This document shows positions 22,222-29,255 of a DNA stretch of 37,716 nt, in pieces. Under the pieces are notes generated by a model that made no database searches, was not told the DNA's origin, and saw only the letters and a program-made list of their open reading frames with translations. The number at the start of each line of letters is the position of its first letter. Positions within the stretch are counted from its first letter, which is position 1. The position numbers and the translations under genes were made by a program. The stretch is from Exiguobacterium sp. (lineage in GTDB: Bacteria > Bacillota > Bacilli > Exiguobacteriales > Exiguobacteriaceae): NCBI RefSeq assembly GCF_020832205.1, contig NZ_JAFIFD010000045.1:1-37716 (forward strand), written 5' to 3'.

Positions 22222-23011
22222 GCTGAATTGCATTTATGATGTGTTGATTAAATTCTACCCGATCTACACCTTTATGAAGACGAGCGTGGCAGTTTGGACA
22301 AACAGCCACTACTTGATCTGGACGTGATAAACCATCATCTGATTCTTTATAGAGAGAATGGAGTTCAAGATATGGACCTTCTTCTGTTTTGAAAGGAGCC
22401 GGTTGACCGCATGCTTCACAGCAGTTATTTGCTCGAGCAAGCACGTAGTAATGAAGTGCAGCTGTTTGTTCTCGAACTTGAAGTTTGCGAGCGGACGTAC
22501 TCAATCCCGTAGCGCGTTTTGGATCACGTGAAGCAATTTCTTCTAATTCTTGAACTGTTTTGTACTGCATAGCCAGTGAAAATTGATGAGCTTCTTCTTG
22601 AATGACGTGCAACGGTTCGAAGGCGAATACGATCACTTCACGTTGATTATGGTTCTTATCAATCCCAAATTGAATATCAAACCCAATTAAAATGAGTTGA
22701 TCGACAAAGCGGTAGTTGCCTTTACTCAGTGACTCAAACAAGTAAACATCTTCTCCGTTTTCTACGTGGTTGAGAAGTGCTTTGTTACCATGTGAAAATT
22801 GTTGATCTCCAACTTGTCCTTCTCCACTGTAATAGTAAAGTCCATCTTCTTCATTCCATCCGTTTTCATATCCAAATTCTTCGTCCATTCCACTATCGAA
22901 GATGAAGATGAGTTTATGTTTGTTCGGTGTACTAATTCCTCGTTGGCGACTTCCGCCGTAACGATCGTGAAGTTCAGAACGTTTGTATAATTTATTCTTT
23001 TCGAACAGCAT
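22214..23011 (-). CDS. ScoMcrA-like SRA-HNH modification-dependent endonuclease
   Basis: A 265-residue predicted type IV restriction enzyme. Residues 8-140 match the ScoMcrA-type SRA domain (RYGGSRQRGIS, then GYENGW-x6-YYYSGEGQVGDQQF, GNKALLNH and VYLFE), which reads modified cytosine. Residues 195-255 are an HNH ββα-metal nuclease with a CxxC (Cys198/Cys201) and CPNCH (Cys238/Cys241) zinc site. The motif reads LELHSL where most relatives have LEVHHI, so the second His is Ser218+1. Base composition is clearly more AT-rich than the genes on both sides, suggesting transfer. It is solitary, with no methylase or dnd genes. Start 23011 is supported by GAGGTG; upstream ATGs at 23023 and 23038 have poorer sites. 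Confidence 0.82.
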   Translation of the reverse strand: MLFEKNKLYKRSELHDRYGGSRQRGISTPNKHKLIFIFDSGMDEEFGYENGWNEEDGLYYYSGEGQVGDQQFSHGNKALLNHVENGEDVYLFESLSKGNYRFVDQLILIGFDIQFGIDKNHNQREVIVFAFEPLHVIQEEAHQFSLAMQYKTVQELEEIASRDPKRATGLSTSARKLQVREQTAALHYYVLARANNCCEACGQPAPFKTEEGPYLELHSLYKESDDGLSRPDQVVAVCPNCHARLHKGVDRVEFNQHIINAIQQP

Positions 23012-23074
23012 GCGGCACCTCATTCCTAAGAATTCCATTTATATAAATTGTATCACGTCTCTAATAGAATAAAC

Positions 23075-23103
23075 GAAAAAGACAGAGGTCGCCCTCTGCC
23101 TTT
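23075..23103 (-). terminator. Terminator of htpG
   Basis: On the minus strand GGCAGAGG pairs with CCTCTGTC around GCGA, followed by T5. Confidence 0.85.
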
Positions 23104-23106
23104 CAG

Positions 23107-24975
23107 TTATTCTGCCATCAATGCGCACACTGCATTCGAATAGGCGACCGGGTCTTCAATCGGTAACCCTTCGATGAGGAGTGCTTGCTGATAGAGCAAG
23201 TCGGTATACTGCTTCGCTTTCGCCTCGTCTTCTGTATAAACGCGCTGTAACGTCTGGAAGATGGCATGGTCGGCGTTCACTTCGAGCACTTTTTCGGCTT
23301 TCATGCCGCCGCCGTTTGGCATTGCGTTCAAAATCTTCTCCATTTCAATCGAGACGTCACCCGCGACCGTCAAGCAGACCGGGTGCGACTTGAGGCGTGT
23401 CGACGCGCGCACTTCTTTGACGCGGTCGCCGAGCTCGGCCTTCATGAAGGCGAACAAGTCTTTGTTGTCCTCATTGAGCGAATTTGCCGCCTCATCGTCG
23501 AGCCCAAGGTCACCGCTCGCAATTGACTTGAACTCTTTGTCGTCATACGACTGAAGCATCTTGATGGCGAACTCGTCGATCTCTTCTGTGAAGTAGAGGA
23601 TCTCGAACCCTTCCTCTTTCAAGCGTTCCGCTTGCGGCAATAGGTCGATGCGGTGAATCGATTCACCCGTCGCGTAGTAGATGTACTTCTGATCGTCTTT
23701 CATGCGCGCGACGTACTCTTTGAGCGTGACGAGCTTTTTCTCGTTCGACGAGTGGAACAAGAGCAAGTCTTTCAACTCGTCTTTCGCGGCCCCGAACTGG
23801 TCGTAGACACCGAACTTGATTTGACGGCCGAACGATTCGAAGAACTTCTCGTAGTCCTCACGCTCGTCACGGAGCATCTTCTCGAGCATGCCTTTGATTT
23901 TCGACTTCACGTTCTTGGCGATGACACGGAGTTGTCGGTCCTGCTGCAACATCTCCCGGGAAATGTTGAGGGAGAGGTCTTCTGAGTCGACCATTCCTTT
24001 GACGAAACCGAAGTAGTCCGGCAATAAGTCAGGTGACTTCTCCATGATCAAGACGCCGTTCGAATACAGTTCGAGTCCTTTCTCGAACTCTTTCGTATAA
24101 TAGTCGAACGGGACCGTCGATGGGATGTAGAGAATCGACTGGTAACGGATCGTGCCGTCGACGTTCAAGTGGATGTGTTTGAGCGGCTCGTCGAAGCCGT
24201 AGCGCTTCTCGTGATAGAACGCCTTGTAGTCCTCATCCGAGAGCTCGCTCTTCCGCTTGCGCCAAATCGGCACCATGCTGTTGATCGTCTCTTCTTCGAC
24301 ATAGTCCTCGTACTCTTCCGAGTCGTCTTTTTGGCGGTGTTTCGTCACGTCGAGCTTAATCGGGTAACGGATGAAGTCCGAATGTTTCTTGATAAGCGAA
24401 CGAATCTCATACTCTTCGAGAAACGTCGAGTACGTCTCGTCGTCCGAATCGGCTTTCACGTGTAACGTGATTTCCGTACCGACGTCCGCTTTGTCTGTCG
24501 GTTCGATCGTGTAACCGTCTGTGCCTTCTGATTCCCACAAGTAGCCTTGCTCGCTGTCGACCGAGCGGGTACGGACCGTTACACGGTCGGCGACCATGAA
24601 CGCCGAGTAGAAGCCGACGCCGAACTGACCGATGAGGCTGTGGTCTTCTTCCATCTTCGTCGCCTGCTTCATCGCGAGTGAGCCGCTCTTGGCGATGATC
24701 CCGAGGTTAGACTCGAGCTCGTCGGCCGTCATCCCGATTCCGGTGTCGCGGATGGTGATCGTGCGGGCATCTTTGTCGAGTTCGACTTTGACGAAGTAGT
24801 CGTCCTTGTTGAAGTCAATCGCCTCGTCCGAGAGGGCTCGGTAATACATCTTGTCGATGGCATCACTCGCGTTCGAGATGAGCTCACGGAGGAAGATGTC
24901 CTTATGCGTATAGATTGAGTGGACCATCAACTCTAAAATTCGTTTCGATTCGGCTTGAAACTGTTTCTTTGTCAT
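23107..24975 (-). CDS. htpG: Molecular chaperone HtpG (Hsp90)
   Basis: A 622-residue bacterial Hsp90, an ATP-dependent homodimeric cytoplasmic chaperone. The N-terminal GHKL ATPase domain has [14 protein letters not shown] and [11 protein letters not shown]. The middle domain (about 230-490) includes the family's [25 protein letters not shown] and [11 protein letters not shown] segments. The C-terminal dimerisation domain completes the normal length. ATG 24975 has AAAAGGAGA; an in-frame extension to 25032 would run through the CIRCE operator and is rejected. It is transcribed alone. Confidence 0.97.
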   Translation of the reverse strand: MTKKQFQAESKRILELMVHSIYTHKDIFLRELISNASDAIDKMYYRALSDEAIDFNKDDYFVKVELDKDARTITIRDTGIGMTADELESNLGIIAKSGSLAMKQATKMEEDHSLIGQFGVGFYSAFMVADRVTVRTRSVDSEQGYLWESEGTDGYTIEPTDKADVGTEITLHVKADSDDETYSTFLEEYEIRSLIKKHSDFIRYPIKLDVTKHRQKDDSEEYEDYVEEETINSMVPIWRKRKSELSDEDYKAFYHEKRYGFDEPLKHIHLNVDGTIRYQSILYIPSTVPFDYYTKEFEKGLELYSNGVLIMEKSPDLLPDYFGFVKGMVDSEDLSLNISREMLQQDRQLRVIAKNVKSKIKGMLEKMLRDEREDYEKFFESFGRQIKFGVYDQFGAAKDELKDLLLFHSSNEKKLVTLKEYVARMKDDQKYIYYATGESIHRIDLLPQAERLKEEGFEILYFTEEIDEFAIKMLQSYDDKEFKSIASGDLGLDDEAANSLNEDNKDLFAFMKAELGDRVKEVRASTRLKSHPVCLTVAGDVSIEMEKILNAMPNGGGMKAEKVLEVNADHAIFQTLQRVYTEDEAKAKQYTDLLYQQALLIEGLPIEDPVAYSNAVCALMAE

Positions 24976-25002
24976 GATCGTTCTCCTTTTAATCGTTCGA
25001 TT

Positions 25003-25029
25003 TTGGCACTCTTGTAACGAGAGTGCTAA
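25003..25029 (-). promoter_or_regulatory. CIRCE element (HrcA operator) of htpG
   Basis: TTGGCACTC, nine bases, GAGTGCTAA: the classic 9-N9-9 CIRCE repeat with a single substitution in one arm (TTAGCACTC is consensus). It lies between the htpG promoter and ribosome site, so HrcA should repress htpG until heat shock. Confidence 0.92.
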
Positions 25030-25037
25030 CACTATTG

Positions 25038-25065
25038 ATTATCCTAATTTTTAGAAAGATGTCAA
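25038..25065 (-). promoter_or_regulatory. Sigma-A promoter of htpG
   Basis: On the minus strand TTGACA (25060-25065), a 16-base spacer and GATAAT (25038-25043), directly upstream of CIRCE. Confidence 0.75.
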
Positions 25066-25083
25066 CCCGGTTTAAACAAAAGA

Positions 25084-25112
25084 TTGACGGGGGAGGCAGA
25101 TTCGCATATAGT
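25084..25112 (+). promoter_or_regulatory. Sigma-A promoter of the structured RNA at 25119
   Basis: TTGACG (25084-25089), a 17-base spacer and TATAGT (25107-25112), divergent from the htpG promoter with 18 bases between the two -35 boxes. Confidence 0.75.
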
Positions 25113-25118
25113 TGAGTA

Positions 25119-25238
25119 CATGCGATGAGCTGGTCTATGTAAGACGGCGGACATTCCTTTTAGGAGCACGTTGTGGAGCGTGGTTCGACGCGGTAGACTT
25201 TTCGAGAGCACCTCTAGTGAGAGGTGCTCATTTTTTTT
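25119..25238 (+). ncRNA. Candidate small RNA or attenuator leader
   Basis: About 120 bases between a good promoter and an intrinsic terminator contain no credible open frame. Several short stems are visible: GTCT/AGAC (25133-25145), TCCT/AGGA near 25154-25165, GCGT/ACGC near 25178-25190 and a possible closing pair GTCTA (25133) with TAGAC (25194). The hexamer GAGCAC occurs both at 25164-25169 and in the terminator's 5' arm, so the 3' arm has two possible partners. I recognise no Rfam class. It could be an independent sRNA, or the leader of the now-deleted VOC gene that begins 17 bases after the terminator. Confidence 0.55.
25206..25238 (+). terminator. Intrinsic terminator of the structured RNA
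   Basis: GAGCACCTCT (25206-25215) and AGAGGTGCTC (25220-25229) pair perfectly around AGTG, followed by A then T8. Confidence 0.9.
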
Positions 25239-25254
25239 GCATATGGGGATTATC

Positions 25255-25308
25255 ATGAACCTACATACGATCCATCATGTGGCGATTATCGCCGAACTAC
25301 ACGAATAA
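25255..25308 (+). pseudogene. Deletion remnant of a YaeR-like glyoxalase (VOC) gene
   Basis: An 17-residue open frame, MNLHTIHHVAIIAELHE then stop. The first 13 residues match the start of YaeR/SMU.1112c-type VOC metalloenzymes (typically ...IHHVAII-S/A-D-Y), including the metal-binding His region. The last residues ELHE-stop match the usual C-terminus (DPDGLP-LELHE). Both gene ends appear joined in frame, with about 110 codons missing between. GGGG 7-9 bases upstream could be its ribosome site, and the intact gene-end terminator follows directly. A true short peptide gene or chance match is possible but less likely. Confidence 0.6.
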
Positions 25309-25332
25309 AGCCCCTTCATGCGAAGGGGCTTT
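25307..25332. terminator. Bidirectional terminator after the VOC remnant and tetR
   Basis: AAAGCCCCTTC (25307-25317) and GAAGGGGCTTT (25322-25332) are perfectly complementary around a four-base loop. Each strand has a short U-run. Confidence 0.85.
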
Positions 25333-25334
25333 CG

Positions 25335-25961
25335 TTATGGGCGCACATACGACAACAGCATCTCTTTTAACACCCGCTGCTGGATGAACGGCTCGATGTC
25401 CTCCTCTAAGTAGCTGATGTGCGACTTCAAGATGATATTGTTGCCGAACGTACCGAACGCGTTGATGATCGTGACGACTGTCGCCTTCACGTCCAGGTTA
25501 TCTCGAAGCGACCCGTCCGTTTTGCCGTCTTCAATGAGCGGTTCGAGCGTCTTCATGATCTCACATTGCAATTCGATGTAATCATCGATGTCAGGTAATG
25601 GGGTCGTGACGAAGGAAGCGTAACTTTCAAACGCCTCACGGAACCGCGAGTGGTTCGTCCGCTTCATTTGTTGGTCGAGCAAGTAATCAAGGATCGCCTC
25701 GAGTCGCGTATAGGCGTCGCCAGGCGTTGTCGTCAATTGTTTAAACGTTTCAAGTGTCGGGGCCAAGTTACGTACAGCCGCGGCAACGATCAGTTGGTCT
25801 TTCTTTGGGAAGTAACGGAACAGCGTCGCGACGCCAATTTCGGCCGCGTCGGCGATGTCCTGCATTTGCACACGCTCAAAGCCGTCTTTTAAAAATAGGA
25901 GTTCGGCTTGCTCGATGATGCGATTCAATCGTTCTTCTTTGTTTTGTTGTCGTTTGTTCAT
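25335..25961 (-). CDS. TetR-family transcriptional regulator
   Basis: A 208-residue TetR/AcrR regulator. The N-terminal helix-turn-helix (about 10-57) contains the standard FERVQMQDIADAAEIGVATLFRYF-like segment with GVATLFRYFPKKDQL. The C-terminal helical ligand and dimer domain resembles TetR_C members of Bacilli. It is divergent from an SDR gene with a 21-base palindrome between them, so it most likely represses that gene and itself. ATG 25961 has AGAGGTGA. The ligand is unknown. Confidence 0.9.
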   Translation of the reverse strand: MNKRQQNKEERLNRIIEQAELLFLKDGFERVQMQDIADAAEIGVATLFRYFPKKDQLIVAAAVRNLAPTLETFKQLTTTPGDAYTRLEAILDYLLDQQMKRTNHSRFREAFESYASFVTTPLPDIDDYIELQCEIMKTLEPLIEDGKTDGSLRDNLDVKATVVTIINAFGTFGNNIILKSHISYLEEDIEPFIQQRVLKEMLLSYVRP

Positions 25962-26011
25962 ACGATCACCTCTTTGTTGTGTAGCTATTATACCGTGCCG
26001 AGGCAATTTCG

Positions 26012-26040
26012 TTGAGATTCAAATGTGCATCAACTAACAT
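26012..26040 (+). promoter_or_regulatory. Promoter of the SDR gene
   Basis: TTGAGA (26012-26017), 17 bases, TAACAT (26035-26040). The -10 lies in the left half of the TetR operator palindrome. Confidence 0.55.
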
Positions 26041-26051
26041 AATGATAGTTG
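26031..26051. promoter_or_regulatory. TetR-type operator palindrome
   Basis: CAACTAACAT and ATGATAGTTG flank a central A, matching as an inverted repeat in 9 of 10 positions. The site lies between divergent tetR and SDR genes and overlaps the SDR -10. Confidence 0.7.
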
Positions 26052-26076
26052 GACTATCGAAATAAAGATTGGGGAC

Positions 26077-26832
26077 ATGAATATGCGTTTACGAGGGAAA
26101 GTAGCGGTCATCACAGGGGCAGGCAGTGGCATGGGCGAATCGACAGCGAAGCTGTTTGCGAAAGAAGGGGCGACGGTCGTCGCGACCGATATCAATCTAG
26201 AGGCGGTGACGCACGTCGTCGAGGCGATTCGAATGATCGAGGGCGAGGCGCTCGCCATCCGTCATGACGTCACATCCCGCACCGATTGGGAGAACGTCTA
26301 TGACGAAGTGCAGGCGACATGCGGGAAGCTTGATATTCTCGTCAACAACGCCGGTATCGCGCTCGCTAAACCGTTTTTAGAGCAGACGGAAGAGGACTGG
26401 GCCCGGACATATCGCATCAACATCGATGGCGTCATGCTCGGGACGCAATATGCCATCCCGCTCATGGAGGTGAACGGTGGCGGTTCGATCGTCAACATCT
26501 CGTCCATCTCGGCGCTCACCGGGATGGCCGGTGCCGGGGCTTATACGGCCTCAAAAGGGGCGGTCCGATCACTCACGAAAGCGGCGGCCGTGGATTATGG
26601 GAAGCAAAACATTCGCGTCAACTCGGTGCACCCGGGTTATATCGTGACACCGATGAGCGCACCGCACATGGAGCATCCGGACTATAAACAACACTTCTTG
26701 AATCAAATCGCCTTGCCGCAGCTCGGTCAGGCCGAGGAAGTGGCGGCAGCCGTCTTATTCCTCGCGTCGGATGAGGCGAACCACATCACCGGCATCGAAC
26801 TCCCGGTCGACGGTGGCGTCACGGCGAAATAA
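26077..26832 (+). CDS. Short-chain dehydrogenase/reductase (SDR)
   Basis: A 251-residue classical SDR oxidoreductase. The cofactor motif TGAGSGMG is at 13-20, with the NNAG strand at 90-93. The catalytic Ser143, Tyr156 and Lys160 (YTASK) are all present, and the C-terminal GIELPVDGGVTAK is typical. An Asp at the end of strand 2 (VVATDIN) favours NAD(H). The substrate, an alcohol or ketone, is unknown. It is controlled with the divergent TetR gene. ATG 26077 is kept, although the ATG two codons later is also possible. Confidence 0.93.
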   Translation: MNMRLRGKVAVITGAGSGMGESTAKLFAKEGATVVATDINLEAVTHVVEAIRMIEGEALAIRHDVTSRTDWENVYDEVQATCGKLDILVNNAGIALAKPFLEQTEEDWARTYRINIDGVMLGTQYAIPLMEVNGGGSIVNISSISALTGMAGAGAYTASKGAVRSLTKAAAVDYGKQNIRVNSVHPGYIVTPMSAPHMEHPDYKQHFLNQIALPQLGQAEEVAAAVLFLASDEANHITGIELPVDGGVTAK

Positions 26833-26841
26833 TAGGATTGT

Positions 26842-26875
26842 GGATTTAGTTCTTATAGGGACTAAATCCTTTTTG
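26842..26875 (+). terminator. Terminator of the SDR gene
   Basis: GGATTTAGT (26842-26850) and ACTAAATCC (26861-26869) pair perfectly, followed by T5. Confidence 0.85.
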
Positions 26876-26937
26876 CCTTTCACGTGTGAGAACTCCTATA
26901 CTGATTAGAAGGTGTTTTCACATGAAGGAGGGATTGG

Positions 26938-27567
26938 ATGAATTGGTATTTAGATGACGTGCGCGAGTTGCACGAGGCTGCACCGTATACGTTTTACATC
27001 CCGAGCGAAGAAGTGCTCCGTCAATTGAAAGTCGGTGACTTAGTAAAATTGATTTTTACGAACGAACATTCTTCGCCTGATGGATATCGGGGCGAACGGA
27101 TGTGGGTGAAAATCACGGAAATCAACGGCGATCAATTTGAAGGTGTGCTCGACAATGAGCCATATTATTTACCGATCCAAGTGGGCACCGAACTTTCATT
27201 CGGGATGGAACACGTCTGTCAGACCGAGTATGAGGAGCCAGACGGGGATAAATGGGATTATTACACGGATACGTTCGTGATTGTCAGTGCGGATGTGTTG
27301 GAACGAGAAGAGTTTCATTTCATGTTGCGGGATGAGCCGAACGGGGAAGGGGATTCAGGTTGGTCGTTCTTGAGCGGGTATGAAGACGATGCATATTTAA
27401 GTGATACGGATAACTTTCTCGTCGTGTCGATTGGAGTCGTGTTGAATATCGATGACTCAATCCTCCCAATTCTCCAACAGCCACCGCTTTGTGCGTATGA
27501 ACGGGACGAGGAAGGGACGTTTCAAGAAATTCAAGACTACGATTGGGAAGGCTATTTGAATGGTTAA
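26938..27567 (+). CDS. DUF2314-DUF2185 two-domain protein (immunity-protein-like)
   Basis: A 209-residue acidic protein with two recognisable parts. Residues 20-95 resemble DUF2314/YegJ-like domains (GERMWVKITEINGDQFEGVL, then EPYYLPIQVGTELSF). Residues 110-205 resemble DUF2185 (FVIVSADVLERE, FMLRDEPNGEGDSGWSFLSG, AYLSDTDNFLVVSI), a domain also found in polymorphic-toxin immunity proteins. No toxin gene adjoins it, so an immunity role is speculation; solitary copies are common in Bacilli. There is no signal peptide. ATG 26938 follows AAGGAGGG. Confidence 0.75.
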   Translation: MNWYLDDVRELHEAAPYTFYIPSEEVLRQLKVGDLVKLIFTNEHSSPDGYRGERMWVKITEINGDQFEGVLDNEPYYLPIQVGTELSFGMEHVCQTEYEEPDGDKWDYYTDTFVIVSADVLEREEFHFMLRDEPNGEGDSGWSFLSGYEDDAYLSDTDNFLVVSIGVVLNIDDSILPILQQPPLCAYERDEEGTFQEIQDYDWEGYLNG

Positions 27568-27594
27568 CAAAAAGGAGCTTGCGCTCCTTTTTGT
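27567..27594. terminator. Bidirectional terminator
   Basis: ACAAAAAGGAGC and GCTCCTTTTTGT pair perfectly around TTGC, serving the convergent DUF2185 and membrane-protein genes. Confidence 0.9.
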
Positions 27595-27921
27595 CTACTC
27601 TAAAATCCCGACGAGCTCCATGACGAGCAGAACGAACAATCCCGAACCGAGGACGGCGGCGAAAAATACGAGCACGGCGTACTCTTTTTGTTTCAGGATC
27701 GCCCACCAACCGGTCACGAACGCCCCGAGTCCGAGTGCGGAGAACGTGGTCATATAGCTGAGCCGAAGCATGTGTGCCGTCGTATCACTCCATAATGTCG
27801 ACGTGAATGTCGTGTCGAAGTTGTCGAGCAAGAGGAACGGTACGTACATGGCGAGGAACAAGCCGATGAGCAGGATGGACCACTTTCCGACCGAGGTGCG
27901 GGGAAACAAAGCGCCATTCAT
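27595..27921 (-). CDS. Small three-helix membrane protein (paralogue of 32664-32975)
   Basis: A 108-residue integral membrane protein with three hydrophobic helices (about 14-33, 55-75 and 82-105) and no known domain. It shares GKWS near the N-terminus, an ALGAFV-x-G motif in the second helix, an E-x-x-V/S-V-x-VFF motif and a final LG-x-x-x-x-LVM/LFVIM helix with the protein encoded at 32664-32975. They are therefore paralogues. Function is unknown. The start at 27921 has AGAGGTGA. It stands alone, convergent with the DUF2185 gene. Confidence 0.8.
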   Translation of the reverse strand: MNGALFPRTSVGKWSILLIGLFLAMYVPFLLLDNFDTTFTSTLWSDTTAHMLRLSYMTTFSALGLGAFVTGWWAILKQKEYAVLVFFAAVLGSGLFVLLVMELVGILE

Positions 27922-28039
27922 GACGATTCACCTCTTTTCCGTGCCAAATGATCTGTATCCATAGTATTCCCGTTTTCATGGATAAGACGTCTCGATTTGG
28001 TGAAATGTCATGGTATAGTCAGAAAAAAGAGGTGAGTGT

Positions 28040-28462
28040 ATGGTACATCAATTTGAGTTGAGACGGGTTTGGGAAGATGATCATATGTTGGAAGTCGCCT
28101 TGACATTGAAAGGGGAACGATGCGAGGCGACAGTGACTGATTACATCACGGAAAAGGATATCGAATCGCTAATTCCTCTAATCAAAGCGTTCAATAAGCA
28201 GAACGGGAAGTTGTCGAAGATATGGATTCTCGATGGCTCATTCGCGTACGTGGCCATGGCGTTCAAACTTGCCAACAAACGGGGGGCGATTCGAGTGAAC
28301 GTATCGATGAAACAAATGGAGCAAATGGAGGACGATTTCGATGAGATGCAAGCAAGCTTCTCCTTTATGACGACGATGGGACAGCTCGATGACCTGAGTG
28401 ACCAGGTGACGTCTTTTTTAAGAAACGAGACCGATCTCGTCGAATCGCTCCGACCAGAATAA
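28040..28462 (+). CDS. Conserved-looking cytoplasmic protein of unknown function
   Basis: A 140-residue soluble protein, not recognised. Strand-helix alternation (VALTLKGERCEATV, DIESLIPLIKAF, KIWILDGSFAYVAMAFKLANKRGAIRVNV in separate segments) suggests a small alpha/beta fold with a loose STAS-like look. The C-terminal 50 residues are Met- and acid-rich helix. No catalytic motif is evident. AGAGGTGAG precedes ATG 28040 and TATAGT at about 28014 could be its -10. A strong terminator shared with rluF follows. Confidence 0.7.
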   Translation: MVHQFELRRVWEDDHMLEVALTLKGERCEATVTDYITEKDIESLIPLIKAFNKQNGKLSKIWILDGSFAYVAMAFKLANKRGAIRVNVSMKQMEQMEDDFDEMQASFSFMTTMGQLDDLSDQVTSFLRNETDLVESLRPE

Positions 28463-28493
28463 AGCAGCCTGAGAACGTCTCAGGCTGCTTTTT
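28461..28493. terminator. Bidirectional terminator
   Basis: AAAGCAGCCTGAG and CTCAGGCTGCTTT pair perfectly around AACGT, with flanking U-runs on both strands. Confidence 0.92.
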
Positions 28494-29202
28494 AGTACCA
28501 TTCTTTCGGTTCGTAATTCAATTCGCGGAACAACTGCTCGCGCTCTTTCTTCGACAGGTCGCGCCACTGTCCAGGCGGGAGCTTACCGAGCGTGATGTTC
28601 ATGACACGGACACGTTGAAGGCGATACACCTCGTAACCGAGCTCTTCACACATGCGGCGGATTTGGCGGTTGAGGCCTTGCGTGAGCGTGATGTTGAAGT
28701 CGAACTTCGACAGTTGGTGCACTTTACACGGCAACGTCTTTTGTCCGAGAATCTTGACGCCGGCTTCCATCTGTTCAACGAACTCCGGGGTGATTGGCTT
28801 ATCGACCGAGACGATATACTCTTTCTCGTGCTCGCCCTCTGCGCGAAGGATCTCGTTGACGATATCGCCGTCGTTCGTCATCAAGATGAGTCCTTCCGAC
28901 TCTTTATCGAGGCGGCCGATATTGAAGATACGGAGCGGGTGGTTGACGAGGTCGACCAAGTTACCTTTCACTTTCTTCTCGGTCGTGCTCGTGATGCCGA
29001 CCGGTTTATGGACGGCGATATAGACGTTGTTACGGGCGACACGGGCGACCGATCCGTTGACGAGCACTTCGTCCCCAGGCTTCACTTGGTCGCCGATTTT
29101 CGCTTTCTTCCCGTTGATGGTGACGCGTCCTTCTTCGACGAGACGGTCGGCTTGGCGACGGGACGCCTTGCCTGATTCACTAATAAATTTGTTGATACGC
29201 AT
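28492..29202 (-). CDS. rluF: 23S rRNA pseudouridine synthase, RluF/RluB type
   Basis: A 236-residue RsuA-family pseudouridine synthase. Residues 1-48 are an S4 RNA-binding domain ([20 protein letters not shown] at the start). The catalytic domain follows, with Asp99 in [11 protein letters not shown] as the nucleophile and the family motifs [38 protein letters not shown] and [12 protein letters not shown]. The [10 protein letters not shown] segment and length point to the RluF (U2604) branch rather than RsuA; the exact rRNA target is inferred. It is transcribed alone. Confidence 0.9.
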   Translation of the reverse strand: MRINKFISESGKASRRQADRLVEEGRVTINGKKAKIGDQVKPGDEVLVNGSVARVARNNVYIAVHKPVGITSTTEKKVKGNLVDLVNHPLRIFNIGRLDKESEGLILMTNDGDIVNEILRAEGEHEKEYIVSVDKPITPEFVEQMEAGVKILGQKTLPCKVHQLSKFDFNITLTQGLNRQIRRMCEELGYEVYRLQRVRVMNITLGKLPPGQWRDLSKKEREQLFRELNYEPKEWY

Positions 29203-29255
29203 GGTTACACGTCCTTATGAAATGATACTTCACTATACCGCATTTTAAGGGGGGA

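Noticed and set aside
25119-25205. tRNA or T-box reading of the structured RNA (GGTTCGA and ACGCGG pieces)
   Set aside because: No 7-bp acceptor plus T-arm geometry can be formed, and the RNA is far too short for T-box stem I with a specifier loop.
25062-25256. Minus-strand frame of 64 codons over the structured RNA
   Set aside because: It would run through the htpG promoter, the RNA promoter and a perfect terminator, and has no recognisable product.
26938-27567. Polymorphic toxin/immunity locus
   Set aside because: No toxin-like gene lies within several kilobases of the DUF2185 protein.
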